64,000 nucleotides of DNA from NCBI GenBank assembly GCA_947685225.1, contig CANTUV010000010.1, positions 4,278,001-4,342,000 on the forward strand, read 5' to 3'. Shown here one piece after another: positions 11,809 through 22,749 of this stretch. The notes under the pieces are model-generated. The model had not been told where the DNA came from, searched no databases, and saw only the letters and a program-made list of their open reading frames with translations. The position numbers and the translations under genes were made by a program. The stretch is from Garcia nutans (lineage: Eukaryota; Streptophyta; Magnoliopsida; Malpighiales; Euphorbiaceae). Numbering within the stretch: the stretch's first letter is position 1; every line of letters begins with the position of its first letter.

Positions 11809-12641
11809 TTCAACACTGTTGAACAAGATGGCGTCCAAGCTCTCTGCAACATTCTCGTTAAGTAACTTTATAGTGTTTAAGATAAGTGAAGTCTCAGAAT
11901 CATGGAAAATGATTGCTAATTTCTTATGGTAGTTTTTGTATAATTTTTTTCGTAGTTAATATATATTTTCTGAAATTTAATGAGCGGATACTAGTTTGTA
12001 ATTTGCATTAAATAGGAGCACTTTTAAGTTAACAAGCTGTAGTTGTAGATAAGAAAAATATGGTTTTGTTGTTATTTGTTATAAATATTATTGCTGATTT
12101 TTTATGAAGTTGCAAGTTCTCTGGCTTTCAACCGTCATTATTATTTTCTATTTGGATGAAGCATGCGTGAATGTAGGTTCAACTCTAAGTTGTGGAATAT
12201 TAATTATTATTTAATCTAAAGCGTTAATCAATTTTAATTTTGGAACAGAAACAAAAATCTTAGAATGCTTTAAATAGTACAATGTATTTTTTTGAACAGT
12301 GTTTTAATAATATAATTTAACATGTTCAAAAGTTTGCGCTGTATAATTTATTTTTGGAACAAATTTTTGATGTATAATTTCAATAACAGAGATATGGTAT
12401 TGTGGTTGAGTACACGAGAAGATACTAAATTAAGCTCAAATTTGATCAAAGACGAGAGGTTGGTGATACCCTTATTTCATACAAAGTTAAATTCATAGAG
12501 TATAGAAGGAAGTTAATTTACACAGACTGCCTCTCTACGTCAATCTTCTTTTGACCAGAACAAGAAAAAAGAAGTTGAAATCTTTAGTTATTTGAGGGGC
12601 GAGAGAAAAAAAAAAGGGCTTATCTTAGATAAGAGGCCATT
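11809..12641. other. Convergent 3' spacer between the DUF1664 and AP2 genes
   Basis: The two genes point toward each other across this 830-bp AT-rich interval, which must hold both 3'UTRs and polyadenylation sites. No additional ORF or repeat was recognised. Confidence 0.6.
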
Positions 12642-14565
12642 CTATAGGAAGGAATGCGCTGTTCTGTTGTACAAAGGTAATACATTCTCCTCTTTAGACT
12701 CTAAACTGGGCAATGCATCCCCATTTGATGGGTATATACAAGGAAAATGACTCATTCCATTATAGAAAATTTCTCCAACTCTATGGTTGTTGCTACTCTC
12801 TGGAAATACTTTCTCTTCTTGTTCTTCATCGTCAGCTGTGGCATTCAAGTTTTTCTCCACCAGCTCTTTAAACATGGATGATTTAAGCAGAAGGCTAAGT
12901 GCAGTTGGAGAAGAAGATGATGAAGTTGATAATGACTTAGTGCAAGGACTAATAGGTGTATTTGTCTGAAATATATCTAATTGCTTTAAAGGTCTGTTTA
13001 AATCCTCAACAATGTAGGGATTGTTGGACTGAAGAATTGGCAATTGTTGCATTGGTTTGTCATTTGGATTAGAGAAGGTTGTGATCGGTAGAGACTCTAA
13101 ATTTGATATTGATTCTTGGCCTGCAGTTGGAGGTTCGGCTGCTGGTCTTAGCCATCTAATATATGTACCTAAATCGAAGTTGGTCACGGCATTGATCCCT
13201 CTGTATTCAATGGCTGCAATATCATAGGCATGTGCAGCCTCCTCTTGAGTACCTAAAAAATTATTGCATCTTAATTATCATAGTTTTAAATTATTAATTA
13301 CTTGTTTTATTTGAAAATCTATTAGCATCTTAATTAACATTTGTTGCATGTACTGGTTCAACTCACTGTAAGTGCCTAGGTAGAGATACTTGTTTCCAAA
13401 CACTCTTCCTATCCTTGCTTCCCATCTTCCATTGTGATGGTGCCTTGCAACCCCTCTATATTTTGATACCCCTCTGGAGAAACCACTGCTTCTTCTACAA
13501 ATTAAATTAACTAATTAAGTAGATATTCTCTTAATTCTTCTGATTATTATATAACAGATCTCACAATTAAGGATAATAATTAACAAGAAAATATTGATTA
13601 ATATCACCTTCTTAGACTGGCCAAGTACTCCTCTTTTGTTACATTTTTCATCATTTCAAGCTCTTTCTCATAGACAGATACCTATGCGTTGAAAATTTAA
13701 CATTAACTTCAGACCTTCACTCATGCCTTGTAAAATTACCTGAAAATTTTGAATATATATCATACCGGAAAATTGGTGAAAGTTGAAGTTCCCCAATACT
13801 TGAGAGCTGCTAAATCATACGCCCTAGCTGCAGATTCTTCTTCATCATAAGCTCCTGTTAAATCAATAAAAATATCAGCATAAAAAACATTTAAGATTAT
13901 CTATAGCTTCCCCGCTTTTTTTCAGCTTAATATAACATTATAATTTACACAGCAGATGCTAGTCTTTTTCTTTAATAACTCTCATCATATTAATAAAAAC
14001 TCCTATTATAATAATTTTAAACATGAAAAGCCAGACTTGACTTCACTCTATAAAATTTCAAATACGAAAGTGATTAATTATTTAGTCCTTACCAAGATAA
14101 ACTGGTCATGCCAAAATCCAAGTCCAGATTGCCACCATATGACAAAATTAGAACACATGAAAAACCATTATTGAGCAAATAATGAAGCTTGGTAAAATCC
14201 TATAATTAATCAAGTAAATTAATGTAACAAAATAATAATAATAATAATAAATAATGAATTTAGTTTTCAATATTACCTTGCTTTCCTTTCTTCCTTTGAG
14301 TTGGATTCCAAGACCCTTTATCCCATAAATGAGCTTCATATCTTCCAGTCCATCGATGTCTACTAACTCCTCGAAATCTCGAACTTCTTTTTACAGTAGT
14401 TGCAGCAGCAGCACTAGTATTGGTAATTTGATCATTAGAACTCATTAATGCAGCTGCAGAAGAGTCTCTTCGCCGTCTCTTAACACACTTGTTTTCAGTT
14501 CCTTCATTCTCCATTATGCCCAAGCCGCGACTTCTTGCTTGAGAATTCCCACCACCCACTTCCAT
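12642..14565 (-). CDS. WRINKLED1-type AP2/ERF transcription factor with two AP2 domains, 399 aa
   Basis: Exons on the minus strand are 14565-14277, 14101-14093 (9 nt), 13854-13766, 13681-13608, 13494-13367 and 13252-12642, summing to exactly 400 codons with consistent phases. A basic KRRRR stretch near residue 30 may be a nuclear signal. AP2 domain 1 runs from SRFRGVSRHRWTGRYEAHLW to the KYWGTSTFTNFP region. A linker with KEEYLASLRR follows, then domain 2 (SKYRGVARHHHNGRWEARIG ... EYRGINAVTNFD). The VYLG encoded by the microexon is characteristic of WRI1/AIL proteins. Known WRI proteins bind AW-box promoters and activate glycolysis, fatty-acid or wax synthesis genes in the nucleus. The C-terminal half is Ser/Thr/Pro-rich and acidic (EEQEEK), as expected of an activation region. 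Which WRI paralogue it is cannot be settled by eye. Confidence 0.9.
14093..14101 (-). other. 9-nt microexon encoding the core of VYL in the first AP2 domain
   Basis: The minus-strand sequence is ...ccag|TTTATCTTG|gtaagg..., a nine-base exon with perfect AG and GT borders. Exon 1 ends in phase 1 with G and exon 3 starts with GA, so inclusion gives V-Y-L-G and skipping keeps the frame but deletes three residues. A 9-bp exon at this place is known from WRI1 and related AP2 genes, where VYL is needed for function. Confidence 0.9.
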
Positions 14566-14616
14566 GATCTTTAGAGCTTCTATTTTCTTGTATATAATTT
14601 GATTGATTAAGGTTAG

Positions 14617-14624
14617 TATTTATA
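14617..14624 (-). promoter_or_regulatory. TATA box of the AP2 gene
   Basis: TATAAATA on the minus strand lies about 52 bases upstream of the ATG, which would place transcription start some 20 bases before the start codon. The copia element begins about 92 bases further upstream, so very little native promoter remains next to the TATA box. Confidence 0.5.
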
Positions 14625-14715
14625 AACATCTTCTATAATTTTGTAATTTTACTTAATTTGTTTTTGAGTTGTAACAAATGTTTAATTAACTCGTCGATGC
14701 TCACTATATCATTTC

Positions 14716-14963
14716 TGAAGGTTTTTATAAAAAAAATGAGATATAGCAGCAGAAGATAATTTTATTCATTCATCAAGCTTACATATATACAGAACTTAGA
14801 ATAACAAAAATTCAATAAATTAACAACAGATTACGTGATCCACAAAAAATTTATGTGGACTAACAGATTGCTAAAAAATAGAAACCAATTATTGACAAAA
14901 AATTATTCAACTTTTGAATCAGTAAAACAAAATATCATGTAATCCAAAAGCATTATTCTAATA
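14716..14963 (-). repeat. 3' LTR of the copia element
   Basis: It starts TGAAGG and ends at AATA (mutated from AACA, compared with the right LTR) when read on the plus strand. It is preceded by the target duplication ATTTC. Confidence 0.9.
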
Positions 14964-14999
14964 CTCCTTGCTTTAGTGACTGCAAACTCCAAGTTTTTG

Positions 15000-16440
15000 T
15001 CTGAGTAACTCGAATTTGTTGATTGGTAAAGACTTTGTGAATATATCAGCCATTTGTTCTTCCATTTTGCAATACACGAGTTATTTCTCCATCTTTCTAC
15101 ACTTCTCTTAAAAAGAAAAGCTTGATATTAAAGTGCTTAGTTTTTTTATGAAGCACAAGATTGTGAGAAATTGCTATTGCAGCCTGATTGTCCATAAAAA
15201 CTTAAGTGCCTTTGGTCTATTTCATATGCAGATCGATCAAAATTTTCCTCAACCACAATGCTTGATTTACTGCTGCCGTTGCAGCTGCAAACTCAGCTTC
15301 TGCAGTAGATTGAGCCATAATATCCTCTCTTTTTTTGAACTCTATGAGAAAATTCCTGAACCAATGCTAAAACAGTACCCTGAAGTACTCTTCATATCAT
15401 CCAAAGAACCACCCCAATCGCTGTCAGAATACCCAAACAGCTTCATATTTTGGCTCTTTTGAAATTTGACTCCGCAGTTGATTGTTCCTTTAACATACCT
15501 GACAATTCTTTTAGCTGCCTTTAGATGTTTTTCACTAGGACAATGCATGAACCTTGATAAAACACTTACAACATACAATATATCAGGTCTTGTTGCCGTA
15601 AGATACATCAAACACTCAATGAGACTTCTATAGTATATTTCATCTACTTTTTCAGCTCCATCGTCTTTACTTAGTTTCTCTTTCTGATTCATAAGAGTAT
15701 TCATCTCTTTACAATCTTCCATTCTGAATTTCTTGAGAATCTCCTTTGCATACTTCTTCTGGCAAATAAAAAACTCATCTTTCTTTGTTGAATCTCCATT
15801 CCAAGGAAAAACGTCATTAGGCCAAGATCAGTCATTTCAAAAGCTTACATCATATATTCCTTGAACTTATCAATAAATTTTGTGCTACTTCCTGTAATTA
15901 AAAGATCATCCATATATATAGAAATAACAAGAATCTCATTGCTATTATGTTTAACATAAAGTGTGGATTCTGAGAAACTTTTTTTTAAAGCCAAAGCTAA
16001 GCAAATAATCATATATTCGACTACACCAAGCTCTTGGGGCTTGTTTTAAGTCGTAAAGAGCTTTATGTAGCCGATAGACTTTGTCTTCTTTGCCTCCCAA
16101 AACAAAACCTTCAGGCTGCTCAACATAAATTTTCTCTTTAAGAATCCCATTAAGAAATGTTGATTTGACATCCATTTGATGCACTTTCCAGCCAAGTTGT
16201 ACAAAAAGAGCAAAAAACAACATGATTGTGTCTAGCCTTGAAACTGGTGCAAATGTGTCAAAGTAATCAACACCAAAAATCTATGCATACCCCTTAATAA
16301 CAAGCCTTGCTTTGTGTTTGTTAATGGAACCATCAGCATTTAACTTGGTTCTAAATACCCATTTTACCCCAATTACCTTCATGTCTTGAGGTTTATCAAC
16401 AAGCTCCCAAGTCTTATTTTTCTTGATCATAAACATCTCC
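15000..16440 (-). pseudogene. Copia reverse transcriptase and RNase H, broken
   Basis: Fragments in more than one frame include the RT pieces KVHQMDVKSTFLNGILKEK and ALYDLKQAPRAW (15951-16223). They are followed by the linker and RNase H pieces YLTATRPDILYVVSVLSRFM and GYSDSDWGGSLDDMKSTSGY (15342-15722). The order is that of Ty1/copia pol. Frameshifts near 15950 and stops separate the pieces. Confidence 0.85.
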
Positions 16441-16799
16441 TCTTCCATTGCTTTCTTTTATTTGGGGATTGCTAAGAGATTCTTTATGGTCAACAGGCTT
16501 GCAAATTGCAATATTGCATCTCTGATATATGTTAGAGAGCAATCAAGTGCCTCTAACTGGTGGATCATCTTCCCTTTCATCTAGCTATAAGCTTATTTTT
16601 GACATGGAAATATTTGAGCCTTCCCATTTCCACTCTTCATTTTCCATGAAGTGCATGTCTCTCCTGATGGTTATAGTTTTAGTTTCAGGTTGGTAGACTT
16701 TACATGTCTTTGAGACTGTACTATATCCGATGAAAATTCCTTTAGCAGCCTTTTTGTCTAGTTTATCTTGTTTAACCTATGGAACATAAGTAAAACAAG

Positions 16800-17450
16800 G
16801 ACAACCAAACACTTTAAGCAAATTCATTTTAGGTTCGTACCCATACTATGCTTCAAAAGGAGTTTTATTTTTTACTGCTTTTGTGGGGAGTCTATTTTGA
16901 AGAAATACTGTCGTGTTTGCTGTCTCTGCCCAAATTATTTTTGGCAAATTTTTCTCGTGTAACATGCATCTAGCCATCTCCATAATAAATATGTTCTTCT
17001 CTCACTGACTCCATTTTGCTGTAGAGTATAAGGAGTTGTAAGTTGATGTTCTATCCCTGCTTCCTCACAAAAAGAATTAAACTGATGTGAATTAAACTCC
17101 TTGCCATTATCAGATCTTAATATTTGAATGTTGCAGTCGCTTTCATTTTCCACCTTTGCTTTGAACTTCCAGAAAGTGCTTTAATCTTCTGATTTAAATT
17201 TTAAAAAATAAATCTAGCACATGCGAGTTAAGTCGTCTACAAAAATGATGTAAAAATGACTACCTTTAAGTGAAGGTGTTCTTTGAGGGCCTCCTACATC
17301 AGTATGTATCAGCTGCAACTTCTGTGTGGCTCTCCAATTGGCTATTGGGAATGGAAGTCTGCTTTGCTTCCCATATTGACAAACAAAGCAATCTGTAGAA
17401 ATTACTTCAAAATTAGATAAGCCTCTTACCATTTCAGATTTTTTTCATCT
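16800..17450 (-). pseudogene. Copia integrase core, broken
   Basis: Two minus-strand frames carry the DDE core: HTDVGGPQRTPSLKGSHFY with the first catalytic Asp (17214-17432), and LRSDNGKEFNSHQF with the second Asp, then TPYTLQQNGVSERR with the catalytic Glu region (16935-17153). A gap with a frame change lies between the two. Confidence 0.85.
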
Positions 17451-17652
17451 TAAGAAGCCCTTGATAGTGATAATGCCCAAGCCTTCTATGCCATAACTCA
17501 ACAACATCTTCTTTTACTTAAAATATTATTTGCTCCTCCTGAATTGGATCTATTGAGAAACTTTTCCCTCTCATTTTTACTTTAAACAGATCTTGATTTG
17601 TAACATCCTTAATCAATCAATAGTTATCTTTAAAAAACACCTTGAAGCCCTT

Positions 17653-17900
17653 TTATAGCAGCTGGCCAACACTTAACAAGTTTTGATCCACATCAGGTAC
17701 ATATAATACATCAAAAATAGTTTTGGTAACTGAATGTATTGCAATGGTGATGGTACCTATCCCTTTTGCTGCAATGTAGCTTCCGTGACCTAATTTGATC
17801 CTTGAAATTTTGGACAACTTTAATTCTTTGAAAAGTTCCTTGTCATGAGTCATGTGATTTGTGCAACCACTATTGATCAACCAAGACTCTCTTGAAACAT
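17653..17900 (-). pseudogene. Copia aspartic protease with Asp-to-Asn active site
   Basis: The minus strand reads SWLINSGCTNHMTHDKELF, the N-terminal part of copia protease, where the family has D-S-G-(A/C). Here the catalytic Asp is Asn, so the protease is dead even apart from the frame breaks. It lies between the gag zinc knuckle and integrase, as in other copia elements. Confidence 0.8.
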
Positions 17901-17984
17901 TGCTAGAGAAGCAAGTAGCAACAAAGAGATATCTTCCTCCTCTTCATTAGCAACTTGAGCATCTTCTTCTTGTTATTGGTTTTG

Positions 17985-18765
17985 GTTCTTGCAAATGACA
18001 GCTTTGTGCCTAAGTTGATTGCACTTGGTGCACTTAGCATCAGGTCATCTCCAACACTTAAGAGGAGAATGACCTATTTTGTTGCAATGCTTACAAGGTG
18101 GGTACTTTCCTTTGTAGCTCTCTGCTTCGCTCTTGTTGCTATTGCAACTTGCATCTTGTTGATTCTTCTAGTTTGGCCTTCTTCTGCTTCTCCTTCTGTC
18201 TTCATGTTTGGCTCGTAAAGCTTCTTCAACAAAGCTTTCTTCTCTCATAGTCCTTCAGTGTTCTTGTGCCTGCAAGGAATTGAGCAACTCTGCCAAAGTG
18301 ATCTTAGATAGATCCTTGGTGTTTTCTAGAGTGGTTATTGTGGCCTCAAATCTTTCAGGGACAGTAAACAAAATTTTTTCAACAATACGTGAATCATGAA
18401 ACTCAGATCCAAGCAATCTTACTATGTTTGCTATATTCAAAAGCCTTTCGGAGTACTTCTTGGTGGTTTCTGACTCCATCTTCTGTAATTCAAAATCTCT
18501 AATGAGATTCATCACTTGCATGCCTTTAATTCGATCGTCTCCTTCATATTATGTTTTGAGATAATCCCATATGGCTTTGGCTGACTTCAAAGACATAATT
18601 CGAGCGAAGATGGTTGATGAAACTGCTGTAAATAGGCACACCTTTGCCTTAGATTTTTTGATTTTTCTTTCCTTGTGTTTCTTGATTTGAGCCATTGTTG
18701 GATTATTGGAAAGTGCAGTAACTTTAGTCTTCTTCAATAGCCTCCCATAAATGCAAAGCATCTAG
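17985..18765 (-). pseudogene. Copia gag with CCHC zinc knuckle, broken
   Basis: Frames at 18549-18761 and 18255-18521 carry the UBN2/gag pattern (SLKSAKAIWDYLK; MNLIRDFELQKMESETTKKY). Downstream, near 18115-18030, is a CKHCNKIGHSPLKC zinc knuckle, interrupted soon after by a stop. Gag would package the element RNA. Confidence 0.8.
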
Positions 18766-18932
18766 ATAGGCTTCCATTCATACTGCCCAGATGCTATAAT
18801 TTTCACCATTGAAGACTGGAGGTGCCATTACTGAGAAACTTGAATCTCCTTCTATGCTTGACTTCTGGTGAGGGTGTGTGAGCTCACTTAAAAAAAAATT
18901 AAAATTTCAGTCACAGATCCCTCAAGAATAAA

Positions 18933-18944
18933 GCTCTGATACCA
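18933..18944 (-). other. Primer binding site of copia element 1
   Basis: The minus strand reads TGGTATCAGAGC, complementary to the 3' end of initiator tRNA-Met, and lies two bases inside the 5' LTR. Confidence 0.9.
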
Positions 18945-18946
18945 AT

Positions 18947-19194
18947 TGAAGCTTTTTATAAATAAAATGAGATATAACAGCAAAAGATAATTTTATTAAT
19001 TCATCAAACTTACATATATACAGAATTTGCAATAATAGAAATTTAATAAAATAGCAACAGATTACGTGATCCACAAAAAATTTATGTGGACTAACAGATT
19101 CCTAAAAAATAGAAACTAATTATTGACAAAGAATTATTTAACTTTTGAATCAGTAAAACAAAATATCATGCAGTCCAAAAGCATTATTCCAACA
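18947..19194 (-). repeat. 5' LTR of the copia element
   Basis: It runs TG...CA with canonical ends (TGAAGC ... CCAACA on the plus strand) and is followed by the target duplication ATTTC. Confidence 0.92.
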
Positions 19195-19199
19195 ATTTC

Positions 19200-20734
19200 A
19201 GACAAATTTTAGTTGTCCATAAGCAATACTCTTAACATTATTGCTAGGCCATGTAACAAAATTATCCATATATATATATATATATATATATATCTTAATT
19301 AAGTAATAAATACCATTGGTTATTTTAATTATTGATACTCTGCAAATCAATTCTTTGGTATAATCAATATTTTGAAAATTGATTTTTTTTAATTTTTAAC
19401 TTATTATTGAAAACTTGAACACCAAAAACTTGGATTTTAGAGTTATTAGATTATATTATAACATTATAAAATACATATTTATTGTCCAAATCATAGTAGT
19501 CTTAATATGTTTGATTTAATCAAAATAAAACTATATTTTTACTGCATCTTTAATTTGTCATGGACTCATACCTTCCTTTAGAGATTTTTTTTTTCTATAG
19601 ATCAGAAATTTTTTAAAATAAATACAAGGAGCAATTATAAAGTTCAAATTCTTAAATTGAAAAAGAGACTAAATTTTACACTTTTAGACAGAAAATTTTA
19701 GAATAGAAATTGGAAAAATTGTTTAAGTTAAATATATAGTATTAAAAAATAATGTAGGTTAGAATTCTTGGATTATCGAAAAGAAGAAATGGTACTTGAG
19801 ACAAAAATGAAATTGGCTTGTCCAAGAATACTTCTAAATTGGCTCTAAATTTTTTTTGTTTTATTGGAAAATAGAAGTAATCAGAAACAATTACACGACA
19901 AATAATGTAGAAATTAATGTTAGTGTTTTTCACTTTGGATGGCTCGTCGAGGTGGAGTTTATCTTTATTAATTAATTTGAGGTTTATTGAATAATATTCG
20001 TGTTTTTAAATGTTATTTGTATGGACAAAATTAGGCTATGGAAGTTTTATTTCCACCACAGCAGCTCTTAATTCTTGACGGTATCTCCTACGGTATCAAT
20101 TAATCCATTTCCATAATATACTTTTCTAACTACCTAATTTATTATTATCATTAAAGTAAGTATTTTAACATTAATTAGGATATTAATTTTTTTTAGTATT
20201 AATACATAAAAAATTTAAAAAATATATACTTCTTGTTAGATTATAGTTATAATTTTAACTTATAATATGATTTTTCAAAAAATATTTTACTAACAAATTA
20301 ATACCATTATTAATATTATTATTAACAAACTACAACAATTAAATCACATAAATAGATACATGTATTTTGAAATCTTCTATAAATTAAAAGAAGAGAATAA
20401 CACAAACAGATTAACTAAAAGAAAAAATAACTATTCTTAGCATATAGTGAATTAGCTCATTCATGTGCAAGAGATTTTAGAATCAACGTTAATTGTTAGC
20501 TCGATTCAAAGACTTTTTTACTTAAAAGAAATTTTACAAATCTCTTGCTTTTCTTCAGATGTGTGTATGAGTTTTTTTTTTTTTTTGGACAATGAACAAC
20601 CTTATATGTATATATATGTATATCTGAGTTCTAAAACAAGTATATTGAAACTTCTCTTTTTTTAAGGTAATGTGAATAATTAAATCTATGAAATCGATTA
20701 ATAATGAAGATATAAGACAAGAAATTAGTAATCT
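19200..20734. other. AT-rich spacer between the copia element and the pectate lyase gene
   Basis: It contains an (AT)n microsatellite at about 19268-19294 and otherwise only AT-rich sequence. The part next to copia is the original far upstream flank of the AP2 gene, displaced by 4.5 kb. No gene was recognised. Confidence 0.6.
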
Positions 20735-21310
20735 CTAACAGGGCTTTCCCACACAGCAAGCAAGTGGACCAGAAAATCGAGTGAGTCTTGTGACATATGT
20801 TCCAGGCTTTGATTTTATCATTTGCAATCTTGAGAATTCTGAGTGTGTGAGTTTTTTCCCAGATTCAACAAAAAATGCTCCGTTCATCATCAAATCTCCT
20901 TGTGATCTCCAATTCCAATTCTTCCATTCACTTTCCATTGCGTAGTCCCTCTTTGTCACCTTCAAAATTATATCAAATATCTTAAGCAAATAGCTGAATT
21001 TTGATTAGCAAATATTATCATCCTATTTCTATATATAATTACCTGCTTAGCAGCAATATTATCAGGAGCAATGAATCGATTGCCCTGACTGATAATGGTT
21101 GGATTTTTACTACCACCAATGGCATACATAAGCCAATGAGTGTAGTCATTGTTAACAACATGAACAAATCCCCATCTGCACCGTGGCATCCTCTGAACCA
21201 ATCCCCTCCCAAAATGGTTGAATGCCACTGTCACTTGCATTAGAGAATCGCCCGAGTACCCATCGCTTGCTCCGAACAACATCACCTATATATCATCCGT
21301 AACATTATGA

Positions 21311-21341
<31 letters not shown>

Positions 21342-22749
21342 GTATATATGATATGTTGAGGATTATTCAATACATATATGTAAAATTTATATGAAACCCA
21401 CATTAATATTACACAAAATTACCTCATTATGATTGGTGAAATGGCAATTGGAGACTGTAATAGCACTAGATCCCATAATAATATCAATAAGACCATCTTG
21501 GCAATTGGACATGGAAACATGATCAATCCAAATATCAGTAGAGCCAAAGATAGAAATACCATCGCCATCACTTCTAGTCCTATATCCATAGTGATCAATA
21601 GAATCTCTAATAAGTCCGCCATTACCGGCAACAATGTCATGAATGTGAATGCCATGGATTATCACATTTTTAATGAATTGTAGAGTAATACCAGCACCAC
21701 CAACTATACGGACGTTGGCTCCTCTACCATCAATTGTTTTGTCACTTGTCATCATCAGTTCTTGAGCGAGTCTAATAATCATCCCATGTTTAAAAATTAT
21801 CCAAAGCGGTCCTTTTTGGATCACTGCATGGCGTAGGGTTCCAGGTTTAGGATTAACCATGTCATCGTCTGATGGATCTGTCACCACGTAAATTTTGCCA
21901 TGTTTGCCACCTTTAACCCTATGTCCAAACCCAAGCACACATTTGGCTAATCTCTTTCGTTTCTTGGCCCATTTTGGGTCACAACGCCAACATCTATCGA
22001 TTGGGTTTGTAGCCATGCATGGACCGCGATAACGTTTCTTCCCGCCCATCAGGTGCCTTCTAGTGCTGTTGAAATTTTCATTGTCACCGCTTTTAGAATT
22101 TAATGTCGCCCTGCACTTGCATTACATTTTATATATTATTAAAATATCCACAATTAATCAAAATTTGAATTAAATACATATCTCTTGATATTCCATAATA
22201 ATTTTAAGTCAAATATAAATTAAGTTAAAAAATATGCATTATATTTCCACAATTTATTTACCATATAATAGTTATGTTTTTAATCGTTGGAAATTTTGTA
22301 AGTGTTAGTTTTTTCATTTTTTTTTTCTTCGTATAAAGATAAATGTTAAGAGTCAATCATTATTATAATTGTATTATTTCATATGGTTGTATCTAGTTCG
22401 ATCAGTCTATCCTGGGTGACCCAATTCTTCAAATATTTCTAATATATATAAATATATTGATATAAATATAAATTTAGTTATTACAGTTTGGTGATGTAGT
22501 TGTAACTCTTACAATGATTGTAACTTTTCCAATGAATATACAAGTAAGTTTTAATTACCTCTGGACTTGTTCATTCAATTGATTAGTGACATTAAAAGGG
22601 TCAGGACGATAAGCCTCAATTGTATTTTGATGGGCTTCGCTGGCTTTCTCCCTCCAGTACGCATCAAATTCTGCAATATGGGCATTAACCAGTACTGCAA
22701 AAGAAGCCAAACATACAAGCAGAAAGGAACTCAATTTTAGAGTTTCCAT
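20735..22749 (-). CDS. Pectate lyase (PL1 family), secreted, 448 aa
   Basis: Exons on the minus strand are 22749-22559, 22110-21423, 21285-21043 and 20959-20735, giving 449 codons with stop. The first ~23 residues (METLKLSSFLLVCLASFAVLVNA) are a signal peptide, and a Pec_lyase_N-type region follows. The catalytic parallel beta-helix starts near NPIDRCWRCDPKW. It keeps WIDHVSMSNCQDGLIDIIMG with calcium-binding Asp residues, NCHFTNHNEVMLFGASD, and QRMPRCRWGFVHVVNNDY with the conserved catalytic Arg. The enzyme cleaves homogalacturonan by beta-elimination in the cell wall. The divergent core (CQDG, DIIMG) and Lys-rich maturation region recall anther/pollen pectate lyases, but that is inference. 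No lesions were seen. Confidence 0.93.
21312..21338. repeat. (TC)n microsatellite in pectate lyase intron 2
   Basis: About thirteen CT units lie between exon 2 and exon 3. Confidence 0.85.

Larger units (their letters stand above)
14716..19194 (-). mobile_element. Complete but inactive Ty1/copia LTR retrotransposon
   Basis: Two 248-bp LTRs (14716-14963 and 18947-19194) flank a 4.0-kb internal region; the element is bounded by an exact 5-bp target duplication ATTTC (14711-14715 and 19195-19199). The element reads on the minus strand: tRNA-Met-type primer site beside the right LTR, gag, protease, integrase, reverse transcriptase, RNase H, then the left LTR. By eye the LTRs differ at about 20 positions. 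Many stops and frame breaks make it non-autonomous. The order integrase before reverse transcriptase assigns it to copia. Confidence 0.93.

Noticed and set aside
12787..12969. Plus-strand ORF with a Ser-rich start.
   Set aside because: Antisense shadow of the Ser/Glu-rich C-terminal exon of the AP2 gene.
19268..19294. (AT)n run as a possible origin or regulatory site.
   Set aside because: It is a plain microsatellite, common in such spacers.
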